60,726 nucleotides of DNA from Bacteroidales bacterium (GTDB lineage: Bacteria > Bacteroidota > Bacteroidia > Bacteroidales > UBA3663), in the NCBI GenBank assembly GCA_017548545.1, contig JAFYZW010000023.1:1-60726 (forward strand). The letters run 5' to 3'. Positions 54,168-60,726 of the stretch are shown here, in pieces (the first letter of the stretch is position 1; every line of letters begins with the position of its first letter). The position numbers were made by a program, and so were the translations under genes. The notes beneath the pieces are model-generated. The model made no database searches, was not told the DNA's origin, and saw only the letters and a program-made list of their open reading frames with translations.

Positions 54168-57134
54168 ATGTATAATATAATAGAACAGGCTATCCGCCAG
54201 CATAAAGAGAATCTTTATGTTAATGATATTGTTCAAGAGTCAGATGTCCGTCATGCCATCCGTTGGGTGATGCGTGAAAATCCTGATATATTCTGGTTTG
54301 TTCACCAGTATCATTTTGACAAAGATAATGGAATCGTGTCATTAAGATACAGGTGTTCTCCAGAAAGATGTGCCATTATTCAAAAGAGCATCGATGATGT
54401 CGGTGATAAAGATTTTCAAATAAACTATGTCCTTACCTTGTCGCAGTTAGAACAGGTGGCATACGTCTATAAGTGGATGTTGGCTTATTGTAACTACAAT
54501 ACCAACTCGGCATACAATCAGAACATAGACAGCGTTTTTATCAGAAGGAATTCTGTATGTACTGGATATGCCAAGGCCGCTCAATACCTCTTTAAGTTGC
54601 TGGGAATTGAATCACACCTTGTATTTGGACGATTAAATAATGACAAAGAAGACGGTCGCCACTGCTGGAATATCGTATGCTTAGAAGGACGTTATTACCA
54701 TCTGGATATTTGTTTGGGAGATTTGTCTATTGAGGATGTAATGAAGAAAGCAGGAGCCGCTACAATACGGCGTTATGGTGACTACAACTATAATTGCTTC
54801 TGTGTTTCTACGGAGGACATTTTGAAAACACGTACAATAGAAGATGCTGAATCCCTACCTTTATGCGACAGCACTCTTCCCACTGATGAGGTAGAAAGGT
54901 TATCCCATATAGAAATAAAGGAAAGGGATGAAAGTTTTGGATGCCTTTTGACACACATTGGTAGTTCCGCAGACATATTCCTTTGCACGAAAGACAAGAA
55001 TTTAGTGTTGAAAAAGTTCCGAGGAAACGAAACGAAAAAATGCAAGGAAGAATATGGCTATATGGACAGTTTGAAGGGGTGTAAGCACCTACTTCAGTTG
55101 AATTATACATATAGCGATGTGGGGAATAACATTCTCGCTATTGAACAATCGACTCCTATCGTTGATTTGTTCTGTAGCCACTACTATCACCCGACCTTAA
55201 ATGGTGTGCTGAAGATGATTAAAGACATCACTCTCGGATGGTTGGAGTGTCAGCAACAAGGCATAATGTATCGCGATATTCATGTTTGCAATATCTATAA
55301 AGCAAATGAGGGCAGTTACAAGTTGGGCGATTTTGGCAGTTGCACCTACGAGCTCAGAGGACTAAGGGCGCGAGTTGGCAATCCATGGTTCATGTCGCCA
55401 GAAACATATATAAGTGGAAAATTTGATGAACGTTCTGCTGTCTATTCCATCATTTCGGTATTGTATTTCGTTCTGAATGGATTGCGCCCACCATTTGTAA
55501 ATGGACATAATGAGGAAGAGGCATTACAGCGAAAGATGAATGGGGAAGCTTTGCCTGAACCCGCATTACTGCAATCTTTCCCTAATGACTTGGCAGAAAT
55601 CATCATGACTGAACTATTCGCAAGAGGTTGTGAATTTTCCCCCTCAAAGAGAATACAGACTTGCAAAGAATTGCTACACGTCATAGATGTATTACGCTCA
55701 CGCTCAACCCTTAAGAATCAATGGATAGAACTTCGATTCGTTCAACAAGATGCAGATACGATTCTTGACAACAAGACCATTCCCAATGTATATATTCCTC
55801 GAAATATTCATCATAGGTTTACATACGGCGAGGAGGTGGAACGTATAGCTGTTAGTCAAAGGTGGTCTCCATATAGCGAAGATGTTGAAAGGACTGCTAC
55901 AACAGCTGCGACATCTATTGTTGATGTAGATGGCAATGGAAGTTTTGAGGAAGAAGAGGTTAGCTGGAATGATTTACCAGGTGAATTAAGAGTTGCGCTT
56001 GAAGGAGAGGATGATGTTGATGTGAGTTCAATTCCCATGTCGGATGATGTGGAAAACTATTGCCGGACAATGGGGGTTGGTGAACAGACTTTTAAAGGGT
56101 CGGGAGAAGAAAATTCTCCTCATCTAAACGATGAAGATTATTTGATGAGAAAAAAGATAGATGAACTAAATCAAAGACTTCTTCGTGACGGAAAGGTGAA
56201 AAACTCGTCAGATGGAATGGCGACAGGGGGTTATAATGCTGATAGCGTGAATTACCCTCATGGGAAACTATCTTGCGAACCGACTACTTTTAACCCAATT
56301 ATTCACAAAAGAAGTTTCTGGAATAAATTGTTTGGCAAGACCTATGAGACATATAGTTCCATTTTTGCCCCTGCAGAAATGAAACGCAAGTCACATATGC
56401 TTGTGCAGGTGTATCTTCACTTGTATGAAGAGTCGGAGAAGGTGAAAACACTGGCTCAGGAATCAGACAGAAATGCAAAGCGGCGTGACTATATTCCACT
56501 GCAATGTAAACTGAAAAAAGGGGACAAGGTAGATGTGCTTTTGAATATCTATGGCGTAACGTTGCTGATGTCAGATAAGAAAAGTATGGTATGGCAAGGA
56601 TCTTTTACAAAGTGCAGTTTTGACTACTTCGTGCCAAAGGATATAGATGTGGAGGAACTGAGTTGTGTGGCATTGCTATCTGTGAATGGAGTGCCCGTTG
56701 GTGAGATGCGATTTATCACTAAAATTGTGGACCAACCAAGGCAACTGAATCCAGAGATTATCGCACACAAGTACAGTAAGGTATTCATCTCGTACTCCCA
56801 TCAGGATGAATCGAAGGTGAAGTTCCTGCATGAAGGATTGGAGTTGGGTTCTGTGCCACATTTCTTTGACCGTAAGTATCTGAAAGCTGGTGATGTGTTC
56901 CCACAAGTGATACAGGATTACATCAACTCGGCAGATTTATTTATCTTATGTTGGTCAGAGAATGCCTCCAAGAGCGAGTATGTAAAGAAAGAGCGTTTGC
57001 AGGCTCTCGAACGAGCATTCCCTCAGGTGCAACCTGAGAAAGCAGCAAAGCTCAGGATATATCCCATGAGCTTTGAGCCTCATGCAAAACTTCCTGACGA
57101 TATGAAGAATTATTATCATTTTGGAGAAATATAA
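54168..57134 (+). CDS. Transglutaminase-like, Ser/Thr kinase, beta-sandwich and TIR protein
   Basis: A 988-aa protein with four modules. Residues 1-235 form a transglutaminase/protease-like domain with intact Cys131 (NSVCTGYAKA), His165 (RHCWNIV) and Asp180 (YYHLDI). Residues 255-510 form a Ser/Thr kinase with all key residues: Lys282 or Lys283 (VLKKF), Asp370 and Asn375 (MYRDIHVCN) and Asp388 (GDFGSC). A beta-sandwich (about 725-840) is shared with the protein at 45015. The C-terminal TIR (about 850-988: YSKVFISYSHQDESKVKFLH, PHFFDRKYLKAGDVF) keeps a Glu in YVKKERLQAL. I choose ATG 54168 over a TTG at 54141. It is the only complete kinase in the island and is expected to feed the FHA-protease and pseudokinase. 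One polypeptide thus joins peptidase, kinase and NADase potentials. Confidence 0.9.
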   Translation: MYNIIEQAIRQHKENLYVNDIVQESDVRHAIRWVMRENPDIFWFVHQYHFDKDNGIVSLRYRCSPERCAIIQKSIDDVGDKDFQINYVLTLSQLEQVAYVYKWMLAYCNYNTNSAYNQNIDSVFIRRNSVCTGYAKAAQYLFKLLGIESHLVFGRLNNDKEDGRHCWNIVCLEGRYYHLDICLGDLSIEDVMKKAGAATIRRYGDYNYNCFCVSTEDILKTRTIEDAESLPLCDSTLPTDEVERLSHIEIKERDESFGCLLTHIGSSADIFLCTKDKNLVLKKFRGNETKKCKEEYGYMDSLKGCKHLLQLNYTYSDVGNNILAIEQSTPIVDLFCSHYYHPTLNGVLKMIKDITLGWLECQQQGIMYRDIHVCNIYKANEGSYKLGDFGSCTYELRGLRARVGNPWFMSPETYISGKFDERSAVYSIISVLYFVLNGLRPPFVNGHNEEEALQRKMNGEALPEPALLQSFPNDLAEIIMTELFARGCEFSPSKRIQTCKELLHVIDVLRSRSTLKNQWIELRFVQQDADTILDNKTIPNVYIPRNIHHRFTYGEEVERIAVSQRWSPYSEDVERTATTAATSIVDVDGNGSFEEEEVSWNDLPGELRVALEGEDDVDVSSIPMSDDVENYCRTMGVGEQTFKGSGEENSPHLNDEDYLMRKKIDELNQRLLRDGKVKNSSDGMATGGYNADSVNYPHGKLSCEPTTFNPIIHKRSFWNKLFGKTYETYSSIFAPAEMKRKSHMLVQVYLHLYEESEKVKTLAQESDRNAKRRDYIPLQCKLKKGDKVDVLLNIYGVTLLMSDKKSMVWQGSFTKCSFDYFVPKDIDVEELSCVALLSVNGVPVGEMRFITKIVDQPRQLNPEIIAHKYSKVFISYSHQDESKVKFLHEGLELGSVPHFFDRKYLKAGDVFPQVIQDYINSADLFILCWSENASKSEYVKKERLQALERAFPQVQPEKAAKLRIYPMSFEPHAKLPDDMKNYYHFGEI

Positions 57135-57210
57135 AGATAACAAACAAAATATGGATCAGGTAAAATTATTATCACATTAAAAATGATTAAATCTTAATAA
57201 TTTCAACAAT

Positions 57211-57684
57211 ATGACCACCGAACAAATAGAAAAACTATGCAGGGACAAGGAGCAGGAACTGCTCCATAAGTATTTTGGCAACCTTGTGAGAGAAGCTGCG
57301 ATAGAACGTCCTGAGACAATTGGGGAGTACACGGAAGATTTGCCCCTAAAGATAGAGGCAGAGTTCAAAACCTTCCTCGAAGATCTTTGGAAAGGGTATG
57401 CACCAGAAGAGTTGAAAGGTACACCACTCATCTTTGACGAGCAAAAACTGCGCAAACTAATGACTGACGACGACCGAGAGCAAATAGAAGATGCTTATAG
57501 AGATGCGATGGTATTGACTCTTTGGGAACGTATTACCAAGACAAACCACAAGGACGTTACATATTACAAAGGCTTGCTTCAAGAATACACTCGCGATTTG
57601 CTGATGGTGATGCGTGAGGACTTCCTTGAGGAAATCACGGGGCATCATATCAAAAACAAGGCTTTCGACAACAATGACGAATGA
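57211..57684 (+). CDS. Small acidic helical protein of unknown function
   Basis: A 157-aa, almost entirely helical protein rich in Glu, Lys and Asp (TTEQIEKLCRDKEQELLHKY, LPLKIEAEFKTFLEDLWKGY, DDDREQIEDAYRDAMVLTLW). I see no TM helix, signal peptide or catalytic motif. It follows the kinase-TIR gene by 76 bases and precedes a Cys-rich microORF. A role as adaptor or antitoxin-like partner would fit its size and position, but nothing in the sequence shows it. Confidence 0.65.
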   Translation: MTTEQIEKLCRDKEQELLHKYFGNLVREAAIERPETIGEYTEDLPLKIEAEFKTFLEDLWKGYAPEELKGTPLIFDEQKLRKLMTDDDREQIEDAYRDAMVLTLWERITKTNHKDVTYYKGLLQEYTRDLLMVMREDFLEEITGHHIKNKAFDNNDE

Positions 57685-57720
57685 TACTAATTTTGAATTA
57701 ACAACATTTTATTCCAAAAA

Positions 57721-57834
57721 ATGAATCCACTACTCTTTACATGTTCATGCGACTCTTTGGTCACCAATATAAGTGCTAATGCATGTGCATGCAGTCAGAA
57801 GGCTGTTGAACAGGGTGCGAACTGGAAAGATTGA
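57721..57834 (+). CDS. Cys-rich microORF (37 aa)
   Basis: ATG 57721 to TGA 57832-57834 encodes a short peptide with two CxC pairs (LFTCSCDS and NACACSQ) and a hydrophilic tail (AVEQGANWKD). The ORF lies alone between the helical protein and the channel gene, with no strong ribosome-binding site. The paired CxC motifs are unusual for chance translation in this AT-rich region, so a metal-binding or disulfide-linked peptide is possible. Confidence is low. Confidence 0.35.
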   Translation: MNPLLFTCSCDSLVTNISANACACSQKAVEQGANWKD

Positions 57835-57900
57835 TGTCATTGACAAGCTAAATGGAAATACATCATTGTAAGCCGACGATGGGAAAAATAGCAAAAAGAC

Positions 57901-60108
57901 ATGAAAACAAAGGATCACAATAAAATCAAGCTATGGTTCGACCGATTGCTGTCGAAAAGCCTATTTCAACAGTTTGCACTATTGGCCTTGGTGCTGGTGG
58001 TTGCCTTCGGCATATCGTATCTAATGTTATATATTTCGTACGATAATTGGAAAGAATTTTGCGATAAAAGGGATATAAGCGAATGGCTCCTCCCTCTATA
58101 TCTCCTCATTGACTCGAACGCGTTGAATGGTATCTATTACGATCATCCGGAAGTTCATGCTTGGATGTTGTTTGTCAGTAGTCTTACCTTCATCTTCGGT
58201 GCCTTCATCTTCAATGGTGCCATCATCGGCTTCATCACTAATGCCATTGAGCGACGAGTTACCAATCATCGGAAAGGACACATTCATTACTTGAATTCGG
58301 GGCATCAAATCATTATGGGTTATGACGATATGGTGCCGTCCATTATCAACCATATTTTCGCGAAGGATGCCAACGCTTTCATTCTGCTCCTGACTACCAA
58401 CGATGCAGATTCCATGCGCGAAAAGCTGCAGAAGATGTTTAACGACGACCAATTGAAGCAAATCATCATCAACTATGGAAACCGCACTTCCACATATTTC
58501 TTCAAGGGTATCCATCTCGAATCTTCCGAACAAATATTCATTGTCGGAGATCGCACATCATCTACCCACGATGCCAGGAACGTGGAATGCGTTGACTGCA
58601 TCCGCCAATATCTGAACCGTCCTGAAATCAAGCAGAGGCCAAAGCGCATCACTTGCGTATTTGACGATTTGGACACTTTTGCTGCTTTCAAGACCACGGA
58701 AATCTTCAATGAAGTGAGAGATCTCGGCATAGAGTTTATCCCCTACAATTTCTATACTGGTTGGGCCAAGCAGGTTTTTGTGAAGCGTTATTACAAAGAC
58801 ATAGATACGCCAGACAAAGTTTACACCTACCCTGCAGTGTTTGGCAAAGGTTATACGGAGCAGGGCCCAAAAGCCTTGACTCCAGAGGACACGAAATACG
58901 TTCACCTCGTTTTCGTGGGCGCCACCAATTTTGCCGTGGCTTTCGCCATGGAAGCTGCCCAAACTCTGCATTTCCCAAACTTCAACAAGAACAATAAATT
59001 AAAGACCCGAATTACCTTTATCGACCTCAATGCTGATGTCGAAAAGGATGAATTCATTACTCGCAACCGACATTTCTTTGAGGTTCAATCATATTACTAC
59101 AGAGATTTATCGAGGGAAGCTATCGAAACGGAGAGTGACAATAACCCCCGTGACGAATATGTCATGTTCAAAGAAGAAAATGGATATAAACCAAATGATG
59201 CCAATTTCCTTGATGTGGAATTCGAGTTCATTAAAGGAGATGTGTTCTCTCATCGTGTTCAAAAGGAGATCCGAAGATGGGCCGAAGACATCGAGAATCA
59301 ATACCTCTCGATATTCGTGGCACAGTCCAACCAACGCCAGAACTTTGTCCTCGCAATGAATATGCCCGACAAGGTGTATGATAATTCTATCCCTATCTTC
59401 ATTCGTCAGGACCGCTCGGACAACTTCGTCACGGACTTGCGCGAAGCCGACAAAAAAAAGAGCGAGAAAGGATTGACTTATTATTGTGTGGATAAAGAGG
59501 ACAATCTCGAAGAAAAGCCACGAGAGGCTCGCTACGCCAACATATATCCATTTGGAATGAATGAAACTGCCTTCAGCGCTGATGACAATTCCTTGAAACG
59601 AGCAAAGCTCATCAACTACCTTTATTCTACAGCGGAATACAGTTCACACAAGTTCAAGGGCATGCTTGCTTTGGATTCAATGTCCAAGAGTCAAATCTGG
59701 GAAGAGGCTGATGCAGCGTGGCGAAAACTCTCTGTCGCACTGAAATGGTCGAATCTCTATTGCGCCTATACTATTCGGACCAAACTGGCAATCCTTCGCT
59801 CCATGCGCAAACTGACGTTGGATGACACTTCACTCGATTTGCAAGAACTATCCGATGATGAAGTTAATGAACTAGCAAAGGTGGAACACAACCGCTGGAA
59901 TGTAGAGAAACTCTTGATGGGCTTTAGAAAGGCATTTAATGAAGAAGATAAACATAAGCACGAAGAATTTGCGAACAAACTCGAGAATAATAAAGAACTA
60001 TTTATTCACCATGACATTCGTCTATTCGACGGCTTAGATGACATCCAAAAATTGGACGAAGAGTTCTCGCGATATATTCCTTGGATTATGAAGATGACGA
60101 TGGGTTAA
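57901..60108 (+). CDS. CASTOR/POLLUX-like ion channel with two RCK domains and RyR domain
   Basis: A 735-aa membrane protein. Two N-terminal TM helices (about 21-45 and 86-113) flank a short pore-like loop (LLPLYLLIDSNALNGIYY), as in CASTOR/POLLUX-type channels. A first RCK/TrkA-N domain (GHIHYLNSGHQIIMGYDDMV, SEQIFIVGDRTSSTH) and a second (KYVHLVFVGATNFAVAFAM, KTRITFIDLNADVE) follow. The C-terminus has a RyR-domain signature (AKVEHNRWNVEKLLMGFR, about 659-676). RCK domains commonly bind NAD(H), Ca or nucleotides to gate the pore. The second half is homologous to the soluble protein at 30792. The channel is the probable effector of the island. No frame lesions are seen. Confidence 0.85.
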   Translation: MKTKDHNKIKLWFDRLLSKSLFQQFALLALVLVVAFGISYLMLYISYDNWKEFCDKRDISEWLLPLYLLIDSNALNGIYYDHPEVHAWMLFVSSLTFIFGAFIFNGAIIGFITNAIERRVTNHRKGHIHYLNSGHQIIMGYDDMVPSIINHIFAKDANAFILLLTTNDADSMREKLQKMFNDDQLKQIIINYGNRTSTYFFKGIHLESSEQIFIVGDRTSSTHDARNVECVDCIRQYLNRPEIKQRPKRITCVFDDLDTFAAFKTTEIFNEVRDLGIEFIPYNFYTGWAKQVFVKRYYKDIDTPDKVYTYPAVFGKGYTEQGPKALTPEDTKYVHLVFVGATNFAVAFAMEAAQTLHFPNFNKNNKLKTRITFIDLNADVEKDEFITRNRHFFEVQSYYYRDLSREAIETESDNNPRDEYVMFKEENGYKPNDANFLDVEFEFIKGDVFSHRVQKEIRRWAEDIENQYLSIFVAQSNQRQNFVLAMNMPDKVYDNSIPIFIRQDRSDNFVTDLREADKKKSEKGLTYYCVDKEDNLEEKPREARYANIYPFGMNETAFSADDNSLKRAKLINYLYSTAEYSSHKFKGMLALDSMSKSQIWEEADAAWRKLSVALKWSNLYCAYTIRTKLAILRSMRKLTLDDTSLDLQELSDDEVNELAKVEHNRWNVEKLLMGFRKAFNEEDKHKHEEFANKLENNKELFIHHDIRLFDGLDDIQKLDEEFSRYIPWIMKMTMG

Positions 60109-60124
60109 CATCAAAACAAGAAAA

Positions 60125-60726
60125 ATGAAAAAACTTATTATTTTAGCAATCAGTTTCCTCTTTACATCTCTCGCTGTAGCGCAAACACAGAGGGGATTCG
60201 TGAAGACCAAGGGGCGCATGGTGAACGGACAGCTGGTGCCTGGGCAGGGCCTACCTGGAGCAACTGTCAATATTCAGGGTGGCAGCAGCGTGGGCGTAAG
60301 AAATGCCAACGGCTCCTTCTCGTTCGTGGCGCCTGGTAAGACGTTTATGGTGCAGTCGGTGCAAAAGATAGGATACGAGCTTGTCGATCCCGATGTTACC
60401 ACCCGACCACATCAGCAGTCAGAGAATGATCTTTACCTGGTGATGGAAACGCCGGAGCAGCAGATGGAAGACCAACTGGAGGCAGAGGAGAAAATCAGCC
60501 GAACGCTGCGCGAGCAGTTGAACCATGCCCGTCGGGAAATCACGCGTCTGAAGGAGGAGAACAAGATCACGGAGGAAGAATACCACCAGCGCATCGCCAA
60601 GCTGATGGAGGACCAGAAGAACAACAAGACTCTCATCGAGGAGATGGCCAGGCAGTATGCCCAGATGGACTACGATCAGATGGACTCCCTCAACCAGCGC
60701 ATCAGTGATGCCATACTCAATGGCAG
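60125..60726 (+). CDS. Secreted carboxypeptidase-regulatory-like protein with coiled coil (3' end off window)
   Basis: A partial secreted protein of at least 200 aa. A signal peptide (KKLIILAISFLFTSLAVAQ) precedes a carboxypeptidase-regulatory-like beta-domain (GQGLPGATVNIQGGSSVGVR, NANGSFSFVAPGKT). A long charged coiled coil follows (EDQLEAEEKISRTLREQLNH, ARREITRLKEENKITEEEYH) and continues past the window edge. The gene lies 16 bases after the channel gene but is visibly GC-richer than the island, like the genes of region 1. It may be the right-hand chromosomal border or a late-joining member of the operon. Confidence 0.85.
   Translation, partial: MKKLIILAISFLFTSLAVAQTQRGFVKTKGRMVNGQLVPGQGLPGATVNIQGGSSVGVRNANGSFSFVAPGKTFMVQSVQKIGYELVDPDVTTRPHQQSENDLYLVMETPEQQMEDQLEAEEKISRTLREQLNHARREITRLKEENKITEEEYHQRIAKLMEDQKNNKTLIEEMARQYAQMDYDQMDSLNQRISDAILNG

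Noticed and set aside
29000..60000. Prophage or integrative conjugative element
   Set aside because: No integrase, portal, terminase, capsid, relaxase or conjugation gene is recognisable in the island.
29000..60000. Capsule (polysaccharide) locus implied by the UpxY-like gene
   Set aside because: No glycosyltransferase, flippase, polymerase or nucleotide-sugar enzyme was found downstream.

Overview
The window looks like a chromosome segment of a Bacteroidales bacterium, most likely Prevotellaceae. Evidence: Bacteroidetes-type -7 boxes (TAnnTTTG) in front of many genes, a SusC-type receptor divergent from a periplasmic-sensor regulator, several TonB-dependent receptors, an S46 dipeptidyl peptidase, a BspA-type leucine-rich-repeat protein, and a NusG-paralogue antiterminator of the UpxY type. 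No integrase, transposase, tRNA, rRNA or CRISPR array was recognised.

Region 1 (1-27.6 kb) is visibly GC-rich, especially at third codon positions, and looks like host core or nutrient-acquisition DNA. It holds a partial SusC-like receptor (-) and a divergent reg_prop/Y_Y_Y/LuxR-HTH regulator (+). These are followed by a DEAD-box helicase that overlaps an M6-type protease, then a minus-strand block: PspC, a ZnuD-like receptor with a His/Cys-rich partner, a CE15-like esterase, a small lipoprotein, a DUF418 membrane protein and a C69 dipeptidase. A plus-strand operon follows for outer-membrane uptake and peptide processing (TonB receptor, DUF4876 lipoprotein, DUF6850 barrel, metzincin-like protease, S46 peptidase), then the BspA-like protein. 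Several gene junctions carry 7-9-bp tandem repeats.

Region 2 (27.6-29.3 kb) is a boundary: an exact 42-bp x 10 tandem array, a small minus-strand membrane protein, and a promoter with a long 5' leader containing a terminator-like hairpin.

Region 3 (29.3-60.1 kb) is AT-richer and entirely on the plus strand, with many genes overlapping or nearly abutting. It starts with the UpxY-like antiterminator and encodes a dense set of conflict/signalling domains: RyR and RCK/TrkA-N proteins, FHA-TM-trypsin, pseudokinase-TM, a secreted TPR-CHAT protease, seven TIR domains, a macro domain, a caspase-like/DUF4062 protein, TIR-FGE, TIR-VWA, a transglutaminase-kinase-TIR protein and a CASTOR/POLLUX-like channel. 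My reading (inference) is one long, antiterminated operon. It would encode a TIR/kinase sensing layer in the cytoplasm, a transmembrane FHA/pseudokinase layer, and periplasmic proteases, with an ion channel that could respond to NAD or ADP-ribose changes.

Six genes of region 3 carry premature in-frame stops (TAG x4, TAA x1, TGA x1), one of them with a frameshift as well. One of the stops replaces the conserved tryptophan of the antiterminator. I saw no comparable lesion in region 1. The island therefore looks silenced and decaying, or subject to recoding or on/off variation. The last gene (60.1 kb to the edge) is GC-rich again and marks the right boundary.
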